From Shinisaurus crocodilurus (Eukaryota > Chordata > Lepidosauria > Squamata > Shinisauridae): a stretch of 64,000 nucleotides of DNA. Each line of letters starts with the position of its first letter. Positions within the stretch are counted from its first letter, which is position 1. A program made the translations under genes and the position numbers. The DNA lies in NCBI GenBank assembly GCA_021292165.1, contig CM037876.1, positions 114,643,379 to 114,707,378 on the forward strand, written 5' to 3'. The notes below the pieces were generated by a model. It did no database searches. It saw only the letters and a program-made list of their open reading frames with translations, and had not been told where the DNA came from. Below, one piece after another: positions 13,573 to 27,242 of this stretch.

Positions 13573-13707
13573 CAGTGTTCTCCAACCTTGGGTCCCCAGG
13601 TGTTTTTGGCTTACAACTCCCAGCATGCCACACCCAGCTACGCTGGCTGGGGCATGCTGGGAGCTGTAGGCCAAAAACATCTGGGGACCCAAGGTTGGAG
13701 AACACTG
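13573..13707. mobile_element. hAT-like hairpin MITE, copy 2
   Basis: The same palindromic family as at 3110: CAGTGTTCTCC ends and a GCATGC-type centre. An exact 8-bp direct repeat, GCTTAGGG, lies on both sides (13565-13572 and 13708-13715). The loop carries extra bases compared with copy 1. Confidence 0.85.
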
Positions 13708-13975
13708 GCTTAGGGCATGGTCCTGCCAAAAGATAAGCATTGCAATTCCAACAGGAGTTAAAAAGACAATGTCTTTGTTCCCTAGTGCTGAACAGATGCA
13801 TTTTCACAGATATCTATCAATCTCTTCTCCATTCCTTTTACCCTCTCCTTCTCAGCCCCAGTTCAAACCATCTAGCCTGGGATGGTAACCACATAAAACT
13901 GGCTGAAGAGTGAATTGCTAAGGGAAAAGCCTTGATGGGCTTGTTATAGTGTACATACCTATACACAGCACAGCA

Positions 13976-14342
13976 GGCCAGTTCGCATGATCGCTGCAGT
14001 CCAACATGGCTTAAGCCACGATCGGTTGTGGTGTGTGCCGGCCACCCTTTCGAATATTCAAGCCGTGGCAGACGGGTGCCATGGCTTATTGTGTCATATG
14101 AACCCAGCAAGGGTGGCTTATGCAAGGGTTAAACAACCCTCACATAACCCTAAAACAGCCCATGGGTTATGTGAGGGTTGTTGAACCCTCACAGAAGCCA
14201 CCCTCGCCAGATTCGCACAACATAATAAGCCACTGTACCTGCCTGATGTGGCTTGAATATTCAAAATGACCACCAGCACACACGGCAACCCAGTGTGGCT
14301 TGAATAAGCCACAGTGGGCTGCAGTGATCATGCAAACCCAGT
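13976..14342. mobile_element. Long foldback element
   Basis: This is an imperfect palindrome with arms of about 175 bp. The left arm runs from CGCATGATCGCTGCAGTCC through CGAATATTCAAGCC to AACAACCCTCACATAACC. The right arm is its reverse complement, ending CTGCAGTGATCATGCAAACC. It has no coding capacity. Related AACCCATGG/GTGGCTT motifs recur near 12400, 18350 and 19940. Confidence 0.7.
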
Positions 14343-14539
14343 CATTCTTTTTAAAGTTTAAAAGCAGCCATAGAGGTTGCGTGCCATGGGACTGCCCAGT
14401 TACAGCTGCTTGCTTCTATGCAAATGTATAAATACATGATAGTTCGCTGACTGGAACTATTAATCCAAAATGGCAGATATTATACAGTTCTAGCCCTTAG
14501 GAAAGCTTTCATCACAAAGACCTATTTGTGTGTTTGCAC

Positions 14540-14725
14540 TTACCGTATCACTTTTTAAAGTATCTAGAGCATACTGGTTTTAAGTACTGTTTTTATACTA
14601 CCCATTTATGTTGTGTGGTTTTAATATTTTTGTTTTAATTTATTTTATTGTAATTTTAACTTTCTGTAAGCCACCCTGAGTACTTATTGAAAGGTAGAGT
14701 GAATAAATCCTTAATGGGGGGGGGG
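14540..14725 (+). mobile_element. LINE/SINE 3'-tail fragment (L2-like)
   Basis: The stretch ending TTTCTGTAAGCCACCCTGAG, followed by GAGTGAATAAATCCTTAATG and a G run, resembles the shared 3' tail of L2 elements and their SINE partners. It is decayed. Confidence 0.45.
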
Positions 14726-14988
14726 GGGGAATCAATGGGGCTGTCACATGATTAAAGAAACTTTGACTGATCATTGGTTAAGCAAGTGTTTAATTAAATC
14801 TACATAAATGAGCATATCAATAAACTTATAGTTTTGAAGAAAAACATATTCCTTTGTTTTTTGTTTATAATGCATGCCAGTGTCACAAAAGAGGCATTTC
14901 CTCCTGTGGGAGAGAGAAGGGAGAATGCCTCTTCTAACATGGCAGTTTTTATAAGTGAACTTTTACTTCTTGTCTTATATGTACATTA

Positions 14989-17086
<2,098 letters not shown>

Positions 17087-17225
17087 CATTATGAGACATT
17101 CCAACTGAAAGGCACTTTTGAAAACGACAGTATTGGCACTTATTACGATTCTTTTTTTGAATCTTGCAGTTGCGATCACATCTGTCATAGATAAGTTTTA
17201 GTCTGATTGTTCGTCTAAAAAAGCC
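17087..17225 (-). CDS. PPARA: PPARA exon, second zinc finger
   Basis: This 139-nt exon encodes [20 protein letters not shown] and the rest of the second C4 zinc finger through [16 protein letters not shown]. The four zinc-binding cysteines and the short D-box between the first pair, used in RXR pairing, are all present. The acceptor CTCTCACAG precedes GGC at 17225. The donor used here leaves exon end AATG followed by GTAGGTAAG. A second possible GT four bases downstream would break the frame, so the upstream donor is chosen. The exon length equals the family norm. Confidence 0.95.
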
Positions 17226-18282
17226 CTGTGAGAGGTTTGAGGAAACAAGACATTAGTGTACACTAAAAGCTTACTAAATTTTAATTGCATTAATAAAGCT
17301 GCAGTCTTCAGTACACCAAGCCCCACTGAAGACAGTGGGACTTACTTCCAGGTAAGCATGCCTAAAATTGTGCTATACTTCCCCCCCGCTTTATTCAGGT
17401 TTATGTAGGAGTATTAGTAAATAAATATTATGTAAACGTTAAGCATAATGCATTGTGAAAGATTCCTTCTTGCTCTGATGAACATACCCCTATATGTTTA
17501 ATAGGTACATAGATGCATATTTTTCAGGTAATATTTTTAAAACCTTTATTAATACTATCATTGTGCAAAAATGTTTTTCATTGCATCTGTACAACAATAC
17601 TACACAAAAGGATATTTTAAATCTCATTTGATAACGAGGACTGAGGGTTAACTTTTTCATCTTTTCCAGAGCCACCCAAAAACAGTCATGTGTGGATCCA
17701 AAGGAATCATGTGCAGACTTTCATTAGCAAACAGCCCCTTGTTGGCACCCCCCCCCCAATACATTCCCTTTGTTTGCACCACCCCCAATACATTCCTGAA
17801 AGTTATAGAACCTTCCAGATCAGAATCTGACAAGCGTGTGAGTGGATGTATTTGGAAATGAAAATTGCCAAAGCACTCTTATGCGGAAAGTACTTCTGCA
17901 TGCATGTGTATGGGATCTCTTTGGATCATAGCCTAAGATTGGTTTAGGGCTGATGTATGAGCAACTGCTGGTGGAAACAGCAACCAAAAAACAAACAAAC
18001 CTTGCATATCACAGTCCTTAAAATACTGATGAGTGCCTGTGGGAATCACCCTTCACCACTGGGCAATTCCACTCCTACCACCAAAATGTGAAAGATCAAA
18101 CCTTCACTAGGTTATCCTACTGTTACTAACATGAATATGTGGAAGACCGCCCACATAGTTTATCTCACCATTCACTTCCACTACCTCCATGAACTACACC
18201 TCTTTACTTAAACTGCTCCTTTTACCTAAGGTAGCTGGGCATTCGACGTGAGACAAACACTGAGGTACAGGTACAAGATGTA
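17226..18282. other. Intronic sequence, no gene seen
   Basis: This is the first part of the 7.3-kb intron between the two zinc-finger exons. A short repeat piece at 17310-17370 (AGTGGGACTTACTTCCAGG) belongs to a family also seen near 22560-22740 and 63725. Nothing else is recognised. Confidence 0.4.
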
Positions 18283-18480
18283 GACTGGATTCACACGACA
18301 TGACAACCCTTTGTGGATTGGTACCCATGATGGGTTGTTGTGTCATGTGAAGCTAGACTAATTTTCCCAGGGTGGCTTGTGCACATGGGCAACAAGCCAC
18401 CCGAACAACCCACAGATTGTTCTAGGGGTTGTTCTACCTACGATGGGTTGTCATGTCATCTGAACCCAGACAACTGACCC
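18283..18480. repeat. Inverted-repeat element related to the foldback family
   Basis: Motifs such as GACATGACAACCC near the left edge pair with GGGTTGTCATGTCATC at the right. GGGTTGTT/AACAACCC motifs lie between. The arms are shorter and less regular than those at 13976. Confidence 0.45.
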
Positions 18481-19638
18481 CATTGTGGGTAGGGGTAATC
18501 AGCTAGAGAGCCTCATAGCAAGAATGGCAAAATGCCTTCGCCACTCTTGCTATGGGGCTCCCAGGTGAGTGCCAGTGCCAGCTGCTCCCAAGGTGCCCAA
18601 GCAGCACTTGGGGGCAGCTGGCACCAACTTCCCCACTTCCCCGCCGTGATAGTTTCCAGGCTTGCTGTGGCTTTTCTTACTTTTTTTACCCTTTTGGGGG
18701 GAGATCAGGCAGCTTTCCCAATCCCTGTTTTGACAACTATGAGCAGTCCTATCAAAGTGCCCCAGCAGCACCTTAGAGGGTATGCTTGTGGTTGTCCAGC
18801 CGTTGGGTTTTTTTGCACATTTTTTTTTCTTTTCCCCTAGCCTCAGTTGCATGACTGTGGGGGTTTGAAGCCTTGGCTGGGGCAATGTCCAAGCGGCAGC
18901 AGGTACCAACTCTGGACATTGCCCAAAAGAGGCTCCAAATGCATTTCCCTCCCCTTTGTTTTTTCTTGACAGGTGTCAGAAGGGGAGTTGTCAAGAAAAA
19001 CTGAAGGTGTGAGTGATCTTTAGCTGTGAAAAGGGGTTTTGGGGGGATTTAAACCCCTTTCACAGCAAGATTCTCAAAAATCCCCCCCCCCTTAGTTCCC
19101 AGCAAGGTGCACATTTTGCACTTTGTCACAAGGTACCTGGGGAAATTCCAAGGTGCACCCCTCCTTTTTCTAGGGAAAAGGAGTTTTGACAGCTTTGACA
19201 GCTAGCTATCAAAACTTTGGATCCCTTTAAAAAAGAAGTTTTGAGTGGGAACTGGGTGTTTTGGATTAGGACATACACATATGTATGTCCCAGTCCCAAA
19301 CCACCAGGCCAGCTTCCCCAATCTCCGAAAAAAGGCTAAAAAGTAAAAAAGCCACAGTGAACCCAAAATGGCTCGTGATTGTGGTGGAGAGTGGGGGAAA
19401 GACTTGTTCCTCCCACAGTGTCCCCTGCGATACCCAGGGGATGACCGAGGGGGAAGGAGGGGGGGCAACAACCTACAATGAGCCCAATCATCTGTCGGGC
19501 TCACCATGGATTGTTTTGCACACAACCAACTAGGAGTGGGTGATTCTCTGGGATCCAACCCACCTCTGGCTCGGTGGACGCCACTGCTGCACCTGCCGAG
19601 CTGGGCCAAAAACAGGCATGCACTACGCTGCTCGTCGG

Positions 19639-19797
19639 ACTTCCGGGTTCCCGGCGGGCCGCTGTTTACGTAGAAAATGCCTTAAGATATGTAAAAAGCG
19701 GCTGTAATTTGTGCAAGTTACACAAATTGAGGATGCTTTTGGCCTATCTTAAGGCATTTTCTACGTAAACAGTGGCCCGCTGGGAACCCAGAAGTCA
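19639..19797. mobile_element. Palindromic MITE
   Basis: The left arm GACTTCCGGGTTCCCGGCGG...TTTACGTAGAAAATGCC is mirrored by GGCATTTTCTACGTAAAC...GGGAACCCAGAAGTC. The arms are about 60 bp with few mismatches and enclose a ~40-bp loop. There is no coding sequence and no clear flanking duplication. Confidence 0.65.
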
Positions 19798-20089
19798 CTT
19801 CCCCGGCTCGACTCGGGAGAACATGAGTCAAGCTGGAGAAGAAGGTAAGCGAGACGGAGTTTGGGGGGGTTGCGCCCGGCCAATCCGCCAGATTCCCCCC
19901 CCCCCCCGTACGAAATCCTCACACATCCCTGCAACCAAACCACTGTGGCTTATTGCCAGGGTGGATTTGCACGATGTGCAAACGCACCCACTGAGTATTT
20001 TATTTAAAAATTATAAAACAAAAGGGCTTATTAACTTAAGGTTGCTGTTACTTTAAAACAAGGCTTTTATGTTGTTACTGTTACCACCA

Positions 20090-20860
20090 ATCAGGTTATA
20101 GAAGCCCCAGTTCCTAACCCTAACCCAGCTTAAGCCAATTCCCTATCAAGCTCCACCCCAGTTAACAGAGGCCTGGGAATGAGGGCTTGAGACAGGCTTG
20201 TCTTCCTTCTGGTACGGTTTGACTACCAACTGGGAACTTTAATACAGTTTACCAGACTCCCCTTGACAATCTGATCTGGCAGCTTGCTCTGTCTTCAGAC
20301 CGCCACTAGCTATTTCCCAGGCCTTGGCTCTTGCTGAAGTCTGCTTTTGAGGTCTTCCCCTTGGAACTTGCTGGCCTTCTGCTTCTGTCTTGCCTGCTTC
20401 CAGATGGGCTTCTCAGTCTAGCTGCTGTCCTCAGCCTCTCAGCCTCTCCTGAAGACACTCACTAACACACTCTTCCCTGGTGACACTCTCAGACAAACTC
20501 CCCCAGATATGTCTCAACAGCTTCTTATATTTACTCCAGTCAGAACCCTCCAATCAGCTTTGCTGTGGCCATCATTTTATCACCCCACCTCTGTTCAAAC
20601 TGAGGACCAACAGGCATATTGAGAATGTTTTGCTATCTTCAAATCAGATGGTACCAATTCTGATCTAGCCATACTATATATAAGACAGAAACGTGGCCTC
20701 ATTTTCCTCTCTTAATGGTAACAGCAACAGCCACTCTATCAGCACATCATGTTAACGTTTTATATCTCCTCTGACTCAAGCCTCCAGTAAAAGATACAAA
20801 TTTCCCCCTTCTACGGTTAACCATGTCATCATCAGTCCTTGTGACATAACAGTTGAACAT
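20090..20860 (-). mobile_element. Possible LTR-type block
   Basis: The block differs in composition from its flanks. Read on the minus strand it begins TGTTATGTCACAAGGACTG near 20850, has a TATATATAGT stretch near 20675 and is CT-rich on the plus strand, a layout like an LTR. No coding region adjoins it and no target duplication was found. Confidence 0.25.
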
Positions 20861-20935
20861 ACTAAACTTTTACCTCACAAAAATCAGTTTCTTCATAGTG
20901 CCCAATCAGACTGCATTTTGTTGTGAGGCTTAGAT

Positions 20936-21055
20936 CAGTATTCTCCAGCCTTGGGTCCCCAGATGTTTTTGGCCTACAACTCCCAGCATGCCCCAGCTAC
21001 AACTCTGGGAGTTGTAGGCCAAAAACATCTGGGGACCAAAGGTTGGAGAACACTG
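20936..21055. mobile_element. hAT-like hairpin MITE, copy 3
   Basis: Same family as at 3110, with CAGTATTCTCCAGCC on the left and GGTTGGAGAACACTG on the right. The flanking octamers GCTTAGAT and TTGTAGAT match only partly, so this copy is older or its flank has mutated. Confidence 0.8.
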
Positions 21056-22560
21056 TTGTAGATGCTTAGTAGTTTTTATGAAAGAATTGAAGGCAGTTTT
21101 GAAGGCAGTTTATCACGGCTCATGTTTATCTTCTTCCCACTATCACTATATTCCCACTATCTAGTCTTGCAGGGGGGTTTCTTGACTTTAAAAAAAATCT
21201 GCAGAATCTATTTGAACAGAAGCAACAGTTGGACAAAAATGTGTACATGCACCATGGGAAATGAAGCTCTTCTCAGACCAATTTGAGGTATCTTAAAATA
21301 CTGTTATTCTGTCTCAGTCAGCCCTACTTAGAATATGAATTTGGCACTTTCAGAGCAATTGCAGCACATTGTCCATGGAATTTTACCACTTCTCATATTA
21401 TTTGTTTTGACGAAGTGATGTAAGTGGCATGAAAATGTCTGAAGCATGTACAGAATTCAAACATGTGGAAATTCACATTACTGTGACTTTGATGCAAATC
21501 TTTTACAAGTGCAAGGGGGCAGTTTCCATGGGGACCACAGCACAGGGGGTGGGGAGGTTTAACTCCTCCCTCCCTAGCTGCTATAGCAACAGAAATTGCC
21601 CCTTTCAAGACAACTGACCCTAGGAAAACAGCCATGGGAGTTCCCCCCCCCCCCCAAGCCAACTGCCATATTGGGGTGTGGGTGGGGGCATGGAGTTGTT
21701 GCATTAATGGCTGGGGTGGTAAGGGTTAAATCTCCCTTCCCTGTGTACTCCAGTCCTGATAAAAACTTCTCCCCTGCACTTATTGAATTTTTTTAAACCC
21801 ACAGATAATGCTGTACACTACACTCTTAACATAACGTGTAGTTTATTTATTCAGCCAATTTGACAACCATAAACAGTTTCCACACCTCTACTCACTGCCC
21901 TTGTGATGACAAGGATGATAACAGCAGCCCCATCTTTCTCTTCAGCTTGGAGAGGAGGAGGGGGTGGAGATGTCCCACACTGAGTTCATAGTGTCCAATG
22001 CAATTATGGGGCAGGATCCCCACCTCTTCTCCTGCCCCAGGCAGGAAAGAAAGATGGAGGTGGTTGTCTGGGCAATGGGAAGCAAAGTGCTCCCATGCCT
22101 CTGCTGCTCACTGCCATGATGAGTCCAAGCATTTCCTGTCTGAGGAGAAAGCTTGAGCTAGGTGTTTGGGCTGTGGGCATCAGGGATGCTCAAAGAACCT
22201 CTGCATATATGCCAATCGTAGTTTACATAATGGGCAGCAGAAGCATGCCAAATGCTTTGCAAAACAAGCCTTAACCTTTCCCTTCAAGCTCTGGAGGTTA
22301 AAAGGCTGAAGCTGGCTGTTGTGGTTGCCTAGTATTCTAACAAGCCCACACTCACTCCCCTAGCTCCCAGAATGGAGCTGGAGGGAAGAGTGGGAATCAT
22401 TCTCACAGTTGTGCTGGACTTCAAGGCCCTCTCTGAAGTCCACTGCAAACTGGAGGGACCCTACCAGTACATCTCCAGCTCCAAACATGGAGATGGGGGA
22501 GGGAAGCAGGGGATTGTCCCTGATGTTGCATGGCGGCACTAAGAGAGGTCAGGGACCAAC
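21056..22560. other. Intronic sequence, no gene seen
   Basis: Short C and G runs occur at about 21640-21655. No domain-bearing frame was recognised. Confidence 0.4.
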
Positions 22561-22742
22561 AGCCCAATCCTGGGCATCTCTACTCAAAAGTAAGTCCAAC
22601 TGGGTTTGATGGGACTTACTCCCAGGTAAGCATACATATTTCGCAGTCTATGACTACAATCCTTGATACACCTACCTGGGAGTAAGCCTCATTGAACACA
22701 ATGGGACTTGCTTCTGAGTAGGTATGCACAGGATTACACTAA
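22560..22742. repeat. Interspersed inverted repeat (GGGACTTACTCCCAGG family)
   Basis: Two oppositely oriented pieces occur: GATGGGACTTACTCCCAGG at 22609-22627 and CTGGGAGTAAGCCTCATTG at 22676-22694. They are followed by GGATTACACT. The block is bounded by CCCAATCCTGGGC and AGGATTACACT, which look like degenerate terminal repeats. Single arms of the family appear near 17330 and 63735. Confidence 0.45.
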
Positions 22743-23033
22743 AAGGGACGGGCAGGATCCTGGTTACTACAAATTTGGCCTGGCTACTAAGGCCAGCCAA
22801 AAGTTCATGGATCTCGGAACATAAACAAACACTTTCATGCGACTTGTAATAGCTTGATCCAGAATTCAGAGGAGGCATGTGTGCCAATATGGAAGAACTC
22901 TTCAGAGGATAAAAACTAGACCTATTGGTCTCATATTTTTCTGTGCTCTCTATTAGCAATACATCTACAAGCACCAATGTGATTATTTTGGTTCTATTTA
23001 AAGTGGAAATACATACTGAGGTTGGTATACAAT

Positions 23034-23745
23034 GTGCCTGGGGTGTATGATTGACAACTGGAGTGAATGGAATGTTCGGATCAAGCTTACATGTGATTGG
23101 CTGGGGGTGGGGGAGTGGCTAGATTTTTAAAAAAGGAAAAAAGGGTTAAAAGTGGGAGAGGTCAGTTAGAGAGAGGGGGGTTGGATTTGGAAGGAGGGAG
23201 GTGAGGAGATAGGAAGGAATTAGAGATGGGTCTGTTAGAAGAGTGAACGAGTGCTATAAAAAGAAAAATACTGAGACCTATACTTGTTCCCTGAATTCCT
23301 TATGTTCCCTGACCCTGATATCCTACCTGTGTTGCCAAAATAAACCTTGTTTTTTTAATTCAAACAGCCTGATATAATTTCTATTTATATCTACAGATAA
23401 GGCTTTAGTTAACCCCATGTGCCTCGCGAGGGTCATATGCTACTTAGGGGTTTGGTGGCAGCGGAAAACAGTATTCAAAAAGGTGGCAGCATATCTGAAG
23501 GGTACAACCCACAATAGGTGGGAACAATAAGAGGGAAAGAGCAGCATCTATTGAGTTTACCAAGCTGGGTGGCAGGAAAGCCCTGGCGGTGGTAGTCATC
23601 CCAATAGCGGTGAGGTGATAGGCACTGGCTATTTGGGAGGTGCACCTGGGTGGCAGGGCAGATCCCAAGGGGAGACAGGTGTCCTTGGTCACTAGGTGAG
23701 GCAGCAACATCCCACCTGTGTATAGGGTGAGGGGCATTCATCGCA
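23034..23745 (+). mobile_element. LTR retroelement remnant: LTR plus primer-binding site
   Basis: The LTR-like part has a TATA-like CTATAAAAAG near 23253 and AATAAA near 23340. Just downstream, TGGTGGCAGCGG at 23453-23464 fits the 3' end of a tRNA-Leu as primer-binding site. About 280 bp of decayed internal sequence follows with no clear coding domain. The outer boundaries are uncertain. Confidence 0.4.
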
Positions 23746-24545
23746 ACCTCCAAATATTTTAGACTTCCAGCTTCCAATTCCTTAGCTTGCTTTGCTACTA
23801 AGTGGTTCCTTATTTTACCCCAGTCCAAATCTGTCAATTAGCTGTCAGCAAAACTCTTCCAATACTCATTTCGCAAACTCTTCCATACTGAAGCTAGCAA
23901 GCCAGAGCATCAAAGACTATTCCTCAACCCACACTAAGGCCCAGTCCTGCCCAAACCCATTACAACAGTGCCAAAATATGAACACACTGAGGAATACCAA
24001 GAATAGCTTTATTCACACTGAAACCACTGCACAATTTACAGAAGGGTCAAACAAAATCACTTTCAAATACAACCAACCTCAAGCGGTTTCCAAACCAAGT
24101 AGTTCTATACCTATTCCCAACTGACTACTTACAATAAGGCCCTTTAGATAACAAATTTTTATAATTTAAGATTTTCAAATAAAAATGAGTAGAGGAAGCA
24201 ACATACATCTAATTATCACATGTAGCAGGACCAAAGTTGTTTTTCATCTAAGTCATGGTTTACTCTGTTTTAGGTAATACTAAAAAGCTACATATAAAAT
24301 AATCCCTCACTGCAATTCTAAGCACATTTGCTTGGAAGAAAGGCACATTGATTTCAGCTGAGTTTATTTTCAAGTAACCATGCTTGGGATCTTAAGCTTC
24401 ACAAATCAGCTTTTCTTGATGAGAGCTAACTGCTGTTGTTTAGACATTATTTTTGCTTACTTTTACTTTTGTTCAATAGCTCTTTACAAAGCAACTAATT
24501 GCCATTCTGTAACATGGTTTAAACACTGAATATTTTTGACAGTAC
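23746..24545. other. Intronic sequence, no gene seen
   Basis: AT-rich intron next to the first-zinc-finger exon. Nothing was recognised. Confidence 0.4.
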
Positions 24546-24706
24546 CTTACAACCTTCACAAGCATGAACTCCATAATGGTAGCCTGAAGCTTTATCTCCA
24601 CATATTCTACATTCAATGTTTAATGTTACACTGGGTGGCTCATCATTGCTACTTGGAATTGTGGCAAGATTCACTGATGAAGGACTTGATGCTGGTGAAA
24701 GAGAGT
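24546..24706 (-). CDS. PPARA: PPARA exon, A/B domain end and first zinc finger
   Basis: This 161-nt exon encodes about residues 70-123. It starts with the Ser/Pro-rich [11 protein letters not shown] end of the A/B domain. It continues into the first C4 zinc finger ([20 protein letters not shown]) and the P-box CEGCK that reads the AGGTCA half-site. The acceptor is TTACTTCCAG and the donor is AAG|GTACTG. The middle ([19 protein letters not shown]) diverges from mammals, which is normal for this weakly conserved linker. The zinc-binding cysteines are complete. Confidence 0.96.
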
Positions 24707-25422
24707 CTGGAAGTAAAAAAGTTAGTATTAGCAAAAGCTATCATCATCATATACGAATAGTGTGCTCAGTTCTCCAAGTGCTGGTCCTTCTGTAGCCAAA
24801 GCAGCACTATACATGCACAAGAGGGAAGTATTATTTCCCTTCCTCCTCCAAGATACTTACTTACTATAAACTATCAGGGGCTTTAGTAGGTACATTCCCT
24901 CTTTTCCTCTGCCCTCCATTTCCTTTTCCTTTTCTCTCTTTTGCTTTTGTTTTCAACTGACACAGCATTCCATGTCTCAATTTCCCTTAGCTGTAGACTT
25001 AATTGGTAGATTTACATATTCTGATGGTCTTCTGGTTTCTTTAGACCCCTTTCCCCTCTGTAAGCTCAGCTGCTATACAGCATTCTATAAGCTCACAGGT
25101 TCTTGTCAGGCAGTTTTGTGTTTGTTTGTTTTTAAGTGTCATGTTCTTTAATTCACAAGTTTATATACTTCTTTAATTCACGGGTTGGGAATGTGTGCCT
25201 TTCCTATGGCTATAAAAACACTCACTTTTGGGGCTGAGAGCCTTTCGGACACCACAGCAGGGGAAGGACGGGTGGAGGAGGGGGCGGGAAAGTGTCCTTT
25301 ATCCTTTCCCTACTCTTGAAACTCACCCCCCCCCCCAGTCCTGGACAGCACCACAAGGTTCCTGTTCCAGCCTGTATGGAGCCAGGTACAGGAGCACTCC
25401 TCTTTGGAGGCTGGGGTGGGGA

Positions 25423-25725
25423 AGAGGATTATAGAGTTGGAAGGGACCTGAAAAGTGTCTGGTTCAACTCCCTGCCAACACAGGAAACCCACTGCTACAG
25501 CCTCCCTGATAGGCGGCCATCCAACCTCTGCTTTAAAACTTCTAACAAAAGAGATTCCATGCAGTCTGTACCCCATTAAACAGGTTGTACCATCAGGAAG
25601 TTCTTTCTAACATTTAGTTAAAATCCCTTTTCTTCTAATTTGAACCTACTGGTCCAGGTCCTACCCTCTGGAGCAATAGACAACAAATTTGCTCCATTCT
25701 CTCTGTAATTTGCCCCATCATCTAT
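25423..25725 (-). mobile_element. CR1 3'-UTR fragment
   Basis: The run TATAGAGTTGGAAGGGACC followed by TGGTTCAACTCCCTGCC and GGCGGCCATCCAACCTCTGC matches the reverse strand of a CR1 LINE 3' end. It is diverged and non-coding. It lies within the 2.3-kb intron between the first coding and first zinc-finger exons; the rest of that intron shows no genes. Confidence 0.7.
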
Positions 25726-26993
25726 GCTGCAGGTTCCACTTGCAATATTGAACTGCTCAACTGCCTGTATTCCAGAAGGTCAGCAGAAAGTTAAATAAAA
25801 TCATATAACTTTGGAAAATGAGGTTTAAATGAGAAGTATGATGTAAATTGGTAGTCTTCAAACATTTCAGATCTAGGACCCAAACTGCAACATGGAACCC
25901 ACTTCATTTTTTTAAAAACCATATATGCCCAATTTTTTTCTTCCTGTCTTCAGAGTGACCAAATGTAATAGGGGGCAGGACTTCTATACTTAAATAGCTG
26001 TGTAAAAGAGGGAATTTACGTAGATGCAGCTTATCATGCAGGGGTAAAAGTGCAGCATTTAGCACAACATCTTCTGCTATACATAAAGGAACTTGTTTCT
26101 CCATTGCATCTGGTCACCCCTTTCAAGCCCTCACTGCCTCTCCTTCTCTCAAAAGGAAATCCACAACAAATAAAAAGAAAGTGGTGGCAGTGCCACTAGT
26201 GTCACATGACACACTATAGCATAGCAAGGATGAGGGCTCTCTGGCCCACAGACCAAATTGGCCCACCATGTTGGTCCATTTGGCCCTGTGCTCCTCTAGC
26301 TGGCGCCTCAGCCAGGGACCCAGCTCCACTGCATGTAGGCTTTCCCCAGTTAGGGAAAGCTTGAGCACACAGCAGAACCAAAGCTCCAAGACAGCACTTT
26401 GGCCAGGGAATGAATGGCATCAAGGGGCATGGGCATGCCCTTAATGTCATTTGGCCAATGGAAGGCTGTCCCCCACCCCTGCACTATAGGTTTGGGTACA
26501 ATCCACTTGTTTTAAAAATTTCAAAATGCAAGCTACCACCATGAAAATGATTTCAAAACATTTCCAAGCTTTGTAAAGTTAGAGCGGTAACCACTGACAG
26601 AAGATACGTATTCTAAAGAAGCCTGATATTTCCCACAAACTGTGGAACACTTTTGAATCAAGAGCACACACAACTACGGTATTTCCAAAAGGATCTCAGA
26701 TACAAATGGTCTAAGTTATGTTTCATCTAACCAAGATACAAAATGAAGCATTTAAACCACTCATCTAGAAGAACTACAGTTATTATACAACAGTATAAGG
26801 CACTTTCCTCTCTTAGGCTATCATTTGCTTTGCATAGCTTATACAACCAAATTCGAAATCACATTTCAGCAATATGGTAAATCTGGTCTATAAAGCTGTA
26901 AAACTATAAATGCAGTAAGACAAAATAAAAGCTTGTTGCCACAATTAATAAAGAAATCTGAATAAATTCACTCTAGATAACAAGAGTTGTTAC

Positions 26994-27242
26994 CTGTAAT
27001 GATTGATCCATCAGACCCAGGTCCATTTCTTAGTGATTGGAAGTCTGTTACACTTAATGCTCCTGAACTATCCCTGCTTATAGATTGTGAGAGCTCTTTT
27101 ATGTTCTCCATATCTTGTAAAAATTCTTCAGATAAAGGACTATCAAGATCCTCATCCTTTAAGGGAATAAGGGAGCAAAGCTGGCTTTCTGTGTCCACCA
27201 TTTCAGCGAGGCAAGGTATGTCAGTTAGCATTTTTTAGATGT
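26994..27242 (-). CDS. PPARA: PPARA first coding exon (start codon, A/B domain)
   Basis: The acceptor TTTTCTTTTCAG ends at 27243. Eleven untranslated bases precede an ATG at 27231. A second in-frame ATG at 27201 begins MVDTESQLC, which matches the start of PPARA in other tetrapods and has a strong Kozak context (G at -3 and +4). Starting at 27201 the full protein is 468 residues, the family length; starting at 27231 it is 478. The exon encodes the acidic A/B (AF-1) domain with the conserved [14 protein letters not shown] motif and ends ACAG|GTAACA, phase-matched to the next exon. The 27201 start is preferred on conservation; the upstream ATG may also be used. Confidence 0.95.

Noticed and set aside
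20112..20126. CCTAACCCTAACCC, resembling telomeric repeat
   Set aside because: Only about two units, within an LTR-like block. Too short to call an interstitial telomere.
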